Of a stretch of 64,000 nt of DNA, positions 1 to 8,558 are shown in pieces. Every line of letters starts with the position of its first letter. Within the stretch, counting starts at the first letter, position 1. Made by a program: the position numbers and the translations under genes. The notes beneath the pieces are model-generated. The model saw only the letters and a program-made list of their open reading frames with translations, was not told the origin of the DNA and ran no database searches. Origin of the DNA: Methylobacterium sp. DB0501. GTDB lineage: Bacteria > Pseudomonadota > Alphaproteobacteria > Rhizobiales > Beijerinckiaceae. The stretch covers positions 186,001-250,000 of the forward strand of contig NZ_JAAKGV010000010.1 of assembly GCF_011043735.1 (NCBI RefSeq), read 5' to 3'.

Positions 1-2
1 CG

Positions 3-131
3 AACAAGCCGGAACTGGTGGTGGTGGTCGAGAGCCCGGTGTCGCGGGCCCGCCTGGAGGAGATGTTCCGGGCGGTCGACGGAGTTCTGCGGGAGAACCC
101 GCAGGTCGGGGCGTACAACCAGACGATCTGA
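3..131 (+). CDS. C-terminal end of an unidentified protein (5' end outside window)
   Basis: The window opens inside a plus-strand reading frame that runs to a TGA at 129-131. The 42 visible residues end in GAYNQTI and contain a hydrophobic beta-strand-like stretch (ELVVVVE) followed by an amphipathic helix. Codon use is the usual GC-rich pattern of the neighbours, so I take it as a real gene end. I do not recognise the family, and too little is present to assign a function. A dispersed intergenic repeat begins about 30 bases downstream. Confidence 0.55.
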   Translation, partial: NKPELVVVVESPVSRARLEEMFRAVDGVLRENPQVGAYNQTI

Positions 132-163
132 CAAGTCTTCCTCGGCTGAAAGCCTGTCCAGCT

Positions 164-303
164 CTCATCCCGGAGCGCGGCGCAGCCGAGAGCCCGGGAT
201 CCATAGCCGCCGACGTTCGAGAATGAAGCGGGTCGCATCCCGCCTCACCCTGCATCGTCGGCTTTCATGGATCCCGGGTTCCGCTCGGCGGCCCCGGGAT
301 GAC
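164..303. repeat. Dispersed intergenic repeat, family A, copy 1
   Basis: Two inverted arms of about 40 bp (164-204 and 267-303) share the core CCCGGGATCCAT/ATGGATCCCGGG and flank a spacer of about 62 bp. A second copy with the same architecture lies at 16253-16392, and both share the block GCCGCCGACG next to the left arm. Both copies sit just downstream of a plus-strand gene end. The RNA would fold into a long hairpin, so the element may act as a terminator or a REP-like mobile unit. It fills most of the 314-bp gap before the next gene; the rest of the gap shows nothing recognisable. Confidence 0.7.
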
Positions 304-444
304 CCGGAGGGTCGACATTCCGTCGAGCCGATATCGAATGAACCCCGCTCTCAGGACGCTTCCCCGCCGCGGCCGATCGGCTTAGGTCTCTCTCCGTGCC
401 GCGCATCCGCCGAACGGGCGCCGGCCGGGAGGAGATCTCACCCC

Positions 445-1650
445 ATGCAGCCGATTCTCGACGCCTACGACGCCCGCGCCATCCTGCCGGAGGATGGCTG
501 TGCCGGGGCGCTGGCCGGCCGGATCTGGCGGCCGGAGCTGAACGGGCCGAGCGTCGTGGCTTTGCGCGAGGGCCGCGGTGGAACGCCGGAACTCGTCGAC
601 ATCACCGGCGCCTTCCCGACGATCCGCGACCTGTGCGAGGCGCCCGATCCCGCCGCCGCCCTGCGCCAGGCTGCGGGCGAGGCGGTCGGGCCCCTCGACG
701 CGGTGCTCGCCAACACGCCCCCGGACACCCGCGACGCTTCCAGGCCCTGGCTCCTCGCACCCGTCGACCTCCAGGCGGTCAAGGCCGCCGGCGTCACCTT
801 CGCGGTCTCGATGCTGGAGCGGGTGATCGAGGAGCGGGCGCGCGGCAACCCGGACGCCGCGGCGGCGATCCGCCTCGAGGTCGGGCGCCTCGTCGGCGAC
901 GACCTGCGCCGCCTCAAGCCCGGCTCGCCCGAGGCGATGTCCCTGAAGGCGGTGCTGGTCGCGCAAGGCGCGTGGAGCCAGTACCTCGAGGTCGGCATCG
1001 GCCCCGATGCCGAGATCTTCACCAAGGCGCAGCCGCTCTCCTCCGTCGGCTGCGGCCAGGAGGCCGGCCTGCATCCGGGCTCGCAATGGAACAACCCGGA
1101 GCCCGAGGTGGCCCTGGTGGTGGCCTCCGACCAGCGCATCGTCGGGGCGACGCTCGGCAACGACGTCAACCTGCGCGACTTCGAGGGCCGCTCGGCCCTG
1201 CTCCTCGGCAAGGCCAAGGACAACGCGGCCTCCTGCGCGCTCGGGCCGTTCCTGCGCCTGTTCGACGACGGCTTCTCCCTCGACCACGTGCGCCGCACCG
1301 TGGTGAGCCTGGAGGTGACCGGCGAGGACGGATTCCGGCTGGCGGGCACCTCGGCCCTCTCGGAGATCAGCCGCGACCCGGCCGACCTCGTCGAGGCGAT
1401 GATGGGCGGCACGCACCAGTATCCGGACGGCGCGGTGCTGTTCCTCGGCACGATGTTCGCGCCGGTCGAGGACCGGGGCGCGCCGGGCCAGGGCTTCACC
1501 CACAAGGTCGGCGACCGGGTGGTGATCCGCAGCCCGGGGCTCGGGGCGCTGGTCAATCGCATGCGCCACTGCCAGGATTGCGAGCCCTGGACCTTCGGGG
1601 CGGCGGCGCTGATGCGCAACCTCGCGGCCCGCGGGCTGCTCAAGGGCTGA
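445..1650 (+). CDS. Fumarylacetoacetate hydrolase (FAH) family protein
   Basis: This 401-residue protein has an FAH-type fold in its C-terminal two thirds. The metal-binding acidic residues are visible as E219 and E221 in NNPEPEVAL and D240 in NDVNLRDFEG, followed by the family block GKAKDNAASCALGPF. Members with this long form usually act in catabolism of sugar acids, cleaving or hydrating 2-keto acid intermediates in the cytosol with a divalent metal. The exact substrate cannot be read here because no sugar dehydrogenase or transporter is adjacent. I chose the ATG at 445 because GGAGGAG lies about 10 bases upstream and the family's N-terminal domain starts there; the open frame extends further upstream but only into repeat DNA. 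Confidence 0.85.
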   Translation: MQPILDAYDARAILPEDGCAGALAGRIWRPELNGPSVVALREGRGGTPELVDITGAFPTIRDLCEAPDPAAALRQAAGEAVGPLDAVLANTPPDTRDASRPWLLAPVDLQAVKAAGVTFAVSMLERVIEERARGNPDAAAAIRLEVGRLVGDDLRRLKPGSPEAMSLKAVLVAQGAWSQYLEVGIGPDAEIFTKAQPLSSVGCGQEAGLHPGSQWNNPEPEVALVVASDQRIVGATLGNDVNLRDFEGRSALLLGKAKDNAASCALGPFLRLFDDGFSLDHVRRTVVSLEVTGEDGFRLAGTSALSEISRDPADLVEAMMGGTHQYPDGAVLFLGTMFAPVEDRGAPGQGFTHKVGDRVVIRSPGLGALVNRMRHCQDCEPWTFGAAALMRNLAARGLLKG

Positions 1651-1672
1651 GAAGCCGGTCACGACGCCTCGA

Positions 1673-1694
1673 TCCGTGACAATACCGTCACGGA
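1673..1694. terminator. Perfect 8-bp inverted repeat after the FAH gene
   Basis: TCCGTGAC and GTCACGGA form a perfect 8-bp stem around a 6-base loop, 22 bases after the stop of the FAH gene. There is no T-run after it, so it could be a weak terminator or an operator for the porin gene downstream. Confidence 0.35.
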
Positions 1695-1731
1695 AAACGT
1701 GGACCCCTCTCCCGGACGAGCAGGGCCGGTT

Positions 1732-1761
1732 GCCAGGAGTATAGCAATGGCTATACCTGGC
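1732..1761. promoter_or_regulatory. Palindrome upstream of the porin gene
   Basis: GTATAGC (1739-1745) and GCTATAC (1750-1756) form a perfect 7-bp palindrome with a 4-base centre. Outer arms GCCAG and CTGGC extend it, with a 2-base bulge on the left. It lies 25 bases before the porin start and is AT-richer than its surroundings. It could be a repressor site or a 5' leader hairpin; the sequence alone does not decide. Confidence 0.4.
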
Positions 1762-1786
1762 GTCCGGAACGAGACGGGGGCGTGGC

Positions 1787-3880
1787 ATGCGGCGGACGGG
1801 CGGAGCGGGATTCGGGGTGGCGTTCGGCCTCTGCGCCGGACTGGCGGCGGCGGCCGACCTGAAGCCCCCCGCCCCCGTTCCGGCCGGCCCCGGCTACGTC
1901 GACTGGTCCGGCCCCTATCTCGGGATCGAGGGCAGCGCCGGCGCGTCCTTCGGCAATTACCGCTTCGGGCCGAGCACCGTCGGCGGCGAGGCGATCCCGG
2001 CCTTCCAGAGCGGCGATTCGACGAGACGCTCGGATGCCGGCCGCACCGCCACCACGGCGGTCGGCGGGCTGTTCGGCGGCTATAACTGGCAGACGGGCCC
2101 GTATCTCTACGGCCTGGAGGCCGACCTCATCGGCGCCAACCTGAAGCGGCCGGTCCCCTCGAACGCGATCGGCTTCGGCTACGAGGGCGTCGATCCGCCC
2201 TTCAGCGTGATCCGCGGCAAGACCGACCTCTACGGCGCCGTCCGCGGCCGCCTCGGCTACGCGTTCGAGACCTATCTCGTCTACGGCACCTTCGGGCTCG
2301 CCGGGGCGAATGCCCGGGTGCTCGCGACCTATCCGGATCTCGCCTCCGGCGCGGTGGCGACAGCGAGGCGCGACCTGTCGTTCCTCGGCTTCACCCTCGG
2401 GGCCGGCGTGCAATACGCCATCACGCCGAACCTCGCGCTCGGCCTCGATTACCGCTACGTCGATCTCGGCCGCTCCGGCCGCTTCCCCCTCGGGGCCGTG
2501 CCGGGCCTCGGCCCGGTCACGACGGAGGCCGCGTTCACGTCGCACCAGATGATGGCGCGGCTGTCCTGGTACCCCTACGGCCTGAAGCTGCCGGCCGAGG
2601 CGGCCGAGGACGCGCCGGGGAGCCGCGACACCGGCCGGTACTCGTTCCACGGCCAGACCACCTTCGTCAGCCAGGGCGTGCCCGGCTTCCGCGCGCCCTA
2701 TCGCGGCGAGAACAGCCTGGTGCCGCGCCAGGCCCAGTCCACCACCACCGCGACCCTGTTCCTCGGCGTGAAGCTGACCGACAGCACCGAACTCTACTAC
2801 AACCCGGAATTCTCTCAAGGATTCGGCCTGTCGCGGACGCTCGGCGTCGCCGGCTTCGTCAACGGCGAGGCGCAGAAGGCCGGCGCGCCGTTCCCGAAGC
2901 TGCGCTCCAACCGCTACTTCATCCGCCAGACCTTCGGCCTCGGCGGCGCCACCGAGGACGTGCCGGACGGCGTCAACCAGGTGGCGATGACCCGCGACGT
3001 CGAGCGGATCTCGGTCGTGGCCGGCAAGTTCGCGCTGGGCGACTTCTTCGACGGCAACGTCTACGCCCACGACCCCCGGGTCGACTTCATGAACTGGTCG
3101 ATTTGGGGCTCCTCGGCCTGGGATTTCCCAGCCAACCTCCCGGGATTCACGCAAGGCGTGATGGTCGAGTACAACCGGCCGGACTTCGCCATCCGGGCCG
3201 CCTACACCCAGGTGCCGAAGGAACCGTCGAGCGACGTGCTCGACCCGCGGGTCTTCCAGCGCGCCGGCACCAACATCGAGTTCGAGGAGCGCCACGTCCT
3301 GCCGGGCCTCGACCAGCCGGGTAAGCTGCGCATCGGCCTGTTCAGCAATGTCGGCAACACCGCCAGTTACCGCCAGGTCGTCGCCCTGACGCAGTCGGGG
3401 ATCTACGACGACATCAACGACGCCGCGTCCGCGACGCGCCGGCCCCGGCGCAAGACCGGCGCCTACATCAACCTGGAACAGGCGCTGACGCCGGATCTCG
3501 GCCTGTTCGCCCGGGCCAGCATCTCGGACGGCCGCAACGAGAGCCTGTCCTTCACCGACGTCGATCGCAGCCTCTCGGGCGGTCTCTCGCTCAAGGGCAC
3601 CGCCTGGGAGCGGCCGAGCGACACGGTCGGCATCGGCGCGGCGATCAATGGCCTGTCGCCGTCCCACCGCGCCTTCTTCGCCAACGGGGGCTTGGGCCTG
3701 CTGATCGGCGACGGGCGGCTGAACTATGCCCCCGAGCGCGCCGTCGAGACCTATTACGCGCTCAGCCTGACCAAGGCGGTGACGGTGTCGTTCAACTACC
3801 AGTTGGTGGTCAACCCGGCCTATAACCGCGACCGGGGCCCGGCGAACTTCTTCGGCACGCGCCTCCACGCCGATTTCTGA
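1787..3880 (+). CDS. Outer-membrane double-barrel protein: Omp25-like domain fused to OprB-like carbohydrate porin
   Basis: A signal peptide (about residues 1-23, cut after LAAAA) precedes a first domain, about residues 35-270. That domain looks like the small Omp25/Opa-type eight-stranded barrel: GPYLGIEGSAG at its start, GGLFGGYNWQTG, and aromatic-ending strands such as ALGLDYRYVDLGR. From about residue 285 to the C-terminal ADF the sequence matches carbohydrate-selective OprB porins (YSFHGQTTFVSQG, ELYYNPEFSQGFGLS, RQTFGLGG). The second domain would let sugars or similar small solutes through the outer membrane. The 697-residue length is the sum of the two families. No frameshift is needed, so the fusion is real in this sequence. 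The start at 1787 gives a clean signal peptide. Confidence 0.8.
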   Translation: MRRTGGAGFGVAFGLCAGLAAAADLKPPAPVPAGPGYVDWSGPYLGIEGSAGASFGNYRFGPSTVGGEAIPAFQSGDSTRRSDAGRTATTAVGGLFGGYNWQTGPYLYGLEADLIGANLKRPVPSNAIGFGYEGVDPPFSVIRGKTDLYGAVRGRLGYAFETYLVYGTFGLAGANARVLATYPDLASGAVATARRDLSFLGFTLGAGVQYAITPNLALGLDYRYVDLGRSGRFPLGAVPGLGPVTTEAAFTSHQMMARLSWYPYGLKLPAEAAEDAPGSRDTGRYSFHGQTTFVSQGVPGFRAPYRGENSLVPRQAQSTTTATLFLGVKLTDSTELYYNPEFSQGFGLSRTLGVAGFVNGEAQKAGAPFPKLRSNRYFIRQTFGLGGATEDVPDGVNQVAMTRDVERISVVAGKFALGDFFDGNVYAHDPRVDFMNWSIWGSSAWDFPANLPGFTQGVMVEYNRPDFAIRAAYTQVPKEPSSDVLDPRVFQRAGTNIEFEERHVLPGLDQPGKLRIGLFSNVGNTASYRQVVALTQSGIYDDINDAASATRRPRRKTGAYINLEQALTPDLGLFARASISDGRNESLSFTDVDRSLSGGLSLKGTAWERPSDTVGIGAAINGLSPSHRAFFANGGLGLLIGDGRLNYAPERAVETYYALSLTKAVTVSFNYQLVVNPAYNRDRGPANFFGTRLHADF

Positions 3881-4484
3881 AGTCGGCCGCGCTCGGGCCG
3901 TCTACGCCTTACAGTCGATCATCCTCGGGTGGTGTGCCGTTTCTGCCTGTTGCCGCGCGGTTGCCGTCCCGTGTCCGAGGCGGACGGGTGCCGCGGATGA
4001 CGACAAGTCGCGAGCCTCCTCTCGCAAGCGGCAGAGGCGTCGGGATGCGGATGGAGCGGCGGCGCAGGAAGACCGGACTGCGTCGCGTCCGGCTGGACGG
4101 ACGCGGCTCGGCTCGCACCCACCACCCTCTCACCCCAACCCTTCTCCCGCCCGGACGAGATCAGGCGCGCGTTGTTTTCGGGGCCGGACAGAAGATCCGC
4201 GAAGATCCTCCACTCATCCACACGGAATTCGAAGATGCTTCGATCGGCCCCGTCGACGAAGCGGCGGCGCCCATGACGTCGGCCAGAGCACTTCTACTGA
4301 ACAAGTTACGGATTATGGCTGTGCTGTCGCCAGGCGACGGCCTTCCTACACTGGGCCCGCAATCGGCTGAACGGACGCGAGCACGAGGCCGCCGGAGGAC
4401 GGGATCGGATCCGCCTCCCGGCGCGCATGCCGACGGCCGCTTGCAGATCGAGACGGCATGTCCCGACGGGACGGAGGGCTCATC
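3881..4484. other. Long intergenic stretch (604 bp), no gene recognised
   Basis: No convincing coding frame, tRNA or repeat is visible. The last 200 bases, around 4285-4350, are less GC-rich than the surroundings (for example TTCTACTGAACAAGTTACGG) and may hold the promoter of the acyltransferase gene, but I see no clear -35/-10 pair. Confidence 0.4.
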
Positions 4485-6413
4485 ATGCAAGTCGGCACGG
4501 ATCGGCAACCGGTCCATTCGTCCTATCGCCCGGACATCGACGGCCTGCGCGCCGTCGCCGTCCTGGCGGTCATCCTGTATCATGTCGGGCTCGACGGGAT
4601 GCCGGGCGGTTTCATCGGGGTCGACGTGTTCTTCGTCATCTCGGGCTACGTCATCACCCGCGGCCTGCTGCGGGAGGCCGATCGCGGCGGCATCGACCTC
4701 GCGGCCTTCTACGCCCGCCGGATCAGGCGCATCCTGCCGGCCCTGCTGGCGACCCTCGCGGTCACCTCGCTCGCCGCGTACTGGCTGCTGCTGCCGCCGC
4801 AATTCGAGGATTACGCAGCCAGCGCCGCCGCCTCCGCCCTGTCGGTGGCGAACCTCTATTTCTGGCGCTCGTCGGGCTATTTCGACGCGGCGGCGCTCTA
4901 CCGCCCGCTCCTGCACACCTGGTCGCTCTCGGTCGAGGAGCAGTTCTATCTCCTGCTGCCGGTGTCGCTGCTGCTGGCCCTGAGGCTGCGGCTGCGGCCG
5001 CTCTGGCTGCCCGTCGCGGCCGTCGCCCTCGCCTCCTTCGGCCTCAGCCTCTATGCCGGCCGCTTCGCACCGACGGCGAATTTCTACCTGCTGCCGACCC
5101 GGGCTTGGGAACTCCTCACCGGCACCCTGCTGGCGATGGCACCGCGCGGCGCGGCAGGAGCGCTGCCGCTCGTCCTGCGCCAGGCCGGCGGCCTTGCCGG
5201 GCTCGGCTGCATCGCGGTGCCGGCGCTCCTCTACAGCGAGGCGACGCCCTTCCCCGGTGCCGGCGCCGTGCCGCCCTGCCTCGGTGCCGCCCTGCTGATC
5301 GGCCTCGGCGAGGCCCGGGAGCGGGACGTCGCCACCCGCCTGCTGGCGGCCGGCCCCCTCGTGGTGATCGGGCTGATCTCCTACTCGGCCTATCTTGTGC
5401 ACTGGCCGCTGATCGTGCTCGGACGGATCGCCCTGATGCGGGATTTCGACGGGGCCGAGACGGTCGCGGTGATCGCCGCCACCCTGGTCCTGGCCGCCCT
5501 CTCCACCCGGTTCGTCGAGCGCCCGTTCCGGCGCCCGTCGCCGGGGGCGCCGCTGCGCCCGGTCCTCGCCGCGGGCCTCCTCGCCACGCTCGCCACGGCG
5601 GGGCTCGGCTGGGCGGGGGCGGCGAGCGGCGGCCTGCCCGGCCGCTTCCCCGATTTCCACCTCCGGCCGATCCCCGGCACCGAGACCTGGAACCACCGCA
5701 CCTGCTTCCTGTTCGCCGACCAGACCTGGCAGGCCTGGGACCAGGCCGCCTGCACCCGGACCGGGGGCAAGGACGGGCTGATCCTGCTCTGGGGCGACAG
5801 CTTCGCGGCCCATTACGTGCCCGGACTGATCCGGCACGGCGACCGGCTGCCGGGCAACCTCCTCCAGTACACGGCGGCGGGATGCCGGCCGGACCTCGGC
5901 GTGACCTCGCACGTCGTCCCGCATTGCCACGCCTTCAACGAGAACGCCCTCGCGCTGATCCGCCGGCTCGGGATCCGCGACGTGGTGCTGGCGGCGCGCT
6001 GGGGGGCGCAGCGCGACCGCGCGGTCGCCGACGGGCTGCACGAGACCGTCGCGCGGGTGACCGCGCTCGGGGCCCGCGTCCACGTCATCGGGCAATCGCC
6101 GGAATTCCCGCTCGATCCCGCCATCCTGGCCTATCGCCAGCGCCACGCCCCGCCGGGTGAAGCCGGCCGGTGGCACCCGGTCGCGGATCGGGGCCTCAAC
6201 CGGACCCTGCGGGCGGCCCTGCCCGCGCCTGCGACCTTCATCGACCCGGGCGCGGCCCTGTGCGACGGCGGCTCCTGCCCCTACGCGCACGGCGAGACCC
6301 TCCTGTACGGCGACAGCGGCCACTTCTCGTCCGCCGGGGCGACCTACGCGGTCGGGCGGTTCCTGGAGACCGAGATGTTCGCCCCCGGCCGCGCGGCCGC
6401 GGCAGTGCCGTGA
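4485..6413 (+). CDS. OafA/YrhL-type membrane acyltransferase with C-terminal SGNH domain
   Basis: An integral-membrane acyltransferase-3 domain spans about residues 12-345. It shows the family start YRPDIDGLRAVAVLAVILYH with H33, GVDVFFVISGYVITRG, and WSLSVEEQFYLLLP. A periplasmic SGNH hydrolase-like domain follows, with the nucleophile block WGDS (S439) and the DxxH dyad D610/H613 in YGDSGHFSSAG. Such two-domain proteins O-acetylate surface polysaccharide, LPS O-antigen or peptidoglycan; the target is not given by the neighbours, which are unrelated. Two starts are possible. I prefer ATG 4485 over ATG 4458 because CGGAGGG sits 6 bases before it. Confidence 0.88.
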   Translation: MQVGTDRQPVHSSYRPDIDGLRAVAVLAVILYHVGLDGMPGGFIGVDVFFVISGYVITRGLLREADRGGIDLAAFYARRIRRILPALLATLAVTSLAAYWLLLPPQFEDYAASAAASALSVANLYFWRSSGYFDAAALYRPLLHTWSLSVEEQFYLLLPVSLLLALRLRLRPLWLPVAAVALASFGLSLYAGRFAPTANFYLLPTRAWELLTGTLLAMAPRGAAGALPLVLRQAGGLAGLGCIAVPALLYSEATPFPGAGAVPPCLGAALLIGLGEARERDVATRLLAAGPLVVIGLISYSAYLVHWPLIVLGRIALMRDFDGAETVAVIAATLVLAALSTRFVERPFRRPSPGAPLRPVLAAGLLATLATAGLGWAGAASGGLPGRFPDFHLRPIPGTETWNHRTCFLFADQTWQAWDQAACTRTGGKDGLILLWGDSFAAHYVPGLIRHGDRLPGNLLQYTAAGCRPDLGVTSHVVPHCHAFNENALALIRRLGIRDVVLAARWGAQRDRAVADGLHETVARVTALGARVHVIGQSPEFPLDPAILAYRQRHAPPGEAGRWHPVADRGLNRTLRAALPAPATFIDPGAALCDGGSCPYAHGETLLYGDSGHFSSAGATYAVGRFLETEMFAPGRAAAAVP

Positions 6414-6621
6414 GACGCAATCCGATCGATCGCCCCAGGCGATCCCGTCGGATCGCTTTCGCGAAGCGGATGTCCGCGTCGCCCGCGCATGGGGAGCCCT
6501 GCGTCGGTTGCGCGCGGGGCGGCGGCGCGACGGCCTGACACCTGCGGTGGCGATCGGTATAGCCTCCCTGCCGAACGACACGCCGCCCCGATGCAGGCGG
6601 CGGCAGGACGGAGACGCCCGA

Positions 6622-7785
6622 ATGACCGAGACCGACGCCCTCCGGCACCCCGAGATCCGCGAGGAGGTCGCCAAGCTCTGCGCCCGCTTCCCCGACGAGT
6701 ATTGGCGCCGGCTCGACGCGGACCGCGCCTATCCGACGGAGTTCGTGAACGCGCTCACCGAATCCGGCTACCTGTCGGTGCTGATCCCCGAGGAATACGG
6801 CGGCTCCGGCCTGCCGCTCTCGGCGGCGGCCGCGATCCTCGAGGAGGTGCAGCGCTCCGGCTGCAACGGCGCCGCCTGCCACGCCCAGATGTACACGATG
6901 GGCACGGTGCTGCGGCACGGCACGCCGGCCCAGAAGGAGCGCTACCTGCCGGAGATCGCCGCCGGCCGCCTGCGGCTCCAGGCCTTCGGCGTCACCGAGC
7001 CGACGAGCGGCACCGACACCACGGCGCTCCGCACCACGGCGCGCCGCGAGGGCGACCGGTTCATCGTCAACGGCCAGAAGATCTGGACCAGCCGGGCCGA
7101 GCATTCCGACCTGATGCTGCTGCTTGCCCGCACCACGCCCCGCGACCAGGTGGCGAAGAAGACCGACGGGCTCTCCACCTTCATCGTCGACATGCGCACG
7201 GTGCTGGGCCGCGGCCTGACCATCCGGCCGATCCGCACGATGATGAACCACAATTCCTGCGAGGTGTTCTTCGACAACATGGAGGTGCCGGCCGAGAACC
7301 TGGTCGGCGAGGAGGGCAAGGGCTTCCGCTACATCCTGTCGGGCATGAATGCCGAGCGGCTGCTGATCGCCGCCGAGTGCATCGGCGACGCGAAGTGGTT
7401 CATTGCCAAGGCGTCGTCCTACGCCCGCGAGCGTCAGGTGTTCGGCCGGCCGATCGGCCAGAACCAGGGTATCCAGTTCCCGATCGCCAAGGCCTACGCC
7501 AACATGCGCGCCGCCGAGCTGATGGTGCAGGAGGGGTTGCGCCTCTACGAGGCCGGCGCCAATCCGGGCGCCGAGGCCAACATGGCCAAGATGCTCGCCG
7601 CCGACGCCTCGTTCGAGGCGGCCAATGCCTGCATCCAGACCTTCGGCGGCTTCGGCTTCGCGGAGGAGTACGACGTCGAGCGCAAGTTCCGCGAGACCCG
7701 GCTCTACCAGGTGGCGCCGATCTCGACGAACCTGATCCTGTCCTACATCGCCGAGCACGTGCTCGGCATGCCGCGCTCGTACTGA
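6622..7785 (+). CDS. Acyl-CoA dehydrogenase family flavoprotein
   Basis: This 387-residue protein has the full acyl-CoA dehydrogenase layout: an N-terminal helical domain to about residue 120 (IPEEYGGSGL), a beta domain with FGVTEPTSGTDT and NGQKIWTSRA for FAD binding, and a C-terminal helical domain with RERQVFGRPIGQNQGIQ and QTFGGFGFAEEYDVERKFRE. It should oxidise an acyl-CoA to the 2-enoyl-CoA and pass electrons to ETF. The position where many members have the catalytic Glu of the YEGT motif reads QVAPIST instead, so either the base lies elsewhere, as in isovaleryl-type enzymes, or the activity is unusual. The start follows a GGACGGAG ribosome site; upstream open frame is ignored. Confidence 0.85.
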   Translation: MTETDALRHPEIREEVAKLCARFPDEYWRRLDADRAYPTEFVNALTESGYLSVLIPEEYGGSGLPLSAAAAILEEVQRSGCNGAACHAQMYTMGTVLRHGTPAQKERYLPEIAAGRLRLQAFGVTEPTSGTDTTALRTTARREGDRFIVNGQKIWTSRAEHSDLMLLLARTTPRDQVAKKTDGLSTFIVDMRTVLGRGLTIRPIRTMMNHNSCEVFFDNMEVPAENLVGEEGKGFRYILSGMNAERLLIAAECIGDAKWFIAKASSYARERQVFGRPIGQNQGIQFPIAKAYANMRAAELMVQEGLRLYEAGANPGAEANMAKMLAADASFEAANACIQTFGGFGFAEEYDVERKFRETRLYQVAPISTNLILSYIAEHVLGMPRSY

Positions 7786-7837
7786 TCGCCGAGTCCGCCC
7801 CTGGCGCCGGATCCGCGATCCGTCCATAGGGGCGGTC

Positions 7838-8554
7838 ATGACCTGTGATCGAGTGACCCGCGATCTCGCCCCACTGCTGTTCCTGCCCGGGCTCCTCAAC
7901 GACGCGGTCCTGTGGCGCGCCCCGATCGACGCGCTCGCCGACCGGGCGGCCGCGTCGGTGGCGGACCTCACCCTCGACGACAGCATCGCCGCGATGGCGC
8001 GCCGCGCGCTCGTCGCGGCGCCGCCGCGCTTCGGCCTCGTCGCCCTGTCGATGGGCGGCTACGTCGCCTTCGAGATCCTGCGCCAGGCGCCCGAGCGGGT
8101 GACCCGCCTCGCCCTGTTCGACACCGCCGCCTCGCCCGAGACCGACGCGCGCGCCGCGACCCGCCGCCAGGGCATGGACCAGCTCAAGGTCGGGCGCTTC
8201 GCCGGTGTCACGACCCGCCTGCTGCCGACGCTCGTCCACGCCTCGCACGTGCACGGGCCGGTGGGCGAGGCGGTGAAGGCCATGGCCGAGCGGGTCGGCG
8301 GCGGCGCCTTCCTGCGCCAGCAGCGCGCCATCCTCGACCGGCCCGACAGCCGGCCGACGCTGCGCGACATCCGGGTGCCGACCCTGGTGGCGGTAGGGGC
8401 CGACGACCGGCTGACGCCGCCGGCTTTCGCCCGCGAGATCCACCAGGGCATCGCCGGCTCGCGCCTGGAGGTGCTGCCGGAATGCGGCCACCTGCCGCCG
8501 CTCGAGCGGCCGGAGGAGACCGGCGCGCTGCTGCGGGACTGGCTGGCGGCGTGA
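7838..8554 (+). CDS. Alpha/beta hydrolase
   Basis: A 238-residue single-domain alpha/beta hydrolase. The nucleophile elbow is LSMGG (S71), the acid is D189 or D190 in GADDRLTPP, and the histidine is H218 in ECGHLPPLE. The oxyanion region near LLFLPGLLNDAVLW is also typical. Substrate is unknown; esters, lactones or thioesters are all possible. It lies 52 bases after the acyl-CoA dehydrogenase on the same strand and may be cotranscribed, which would suit a thioester or ester substrate, but that is inference. It ends 4 bases from the convergent GST gene. Confidence 0.82.
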   Translation: MTCDRVTRDLAPLLFLPGLLNDAVLWRAPIDALADRAAASVADLTLDDSIAAMARRALVAAPPRFGLVALSMGGYVAFEILRQAPERVTRLALFDTAASPETDARAATRRQGMDQLKVGRFAGVTTRLLPTLVHASHVHGPVGEAVKAMAERVGGGAFLRQQRAILDRPDSRPTLRDIRVPTLVAVGADDRLTPPAFAREIHQGIAGSRLEVLPECGHLPPLERPEETGALLRDWLAA

Positions 8555-8558
8555 GGCG

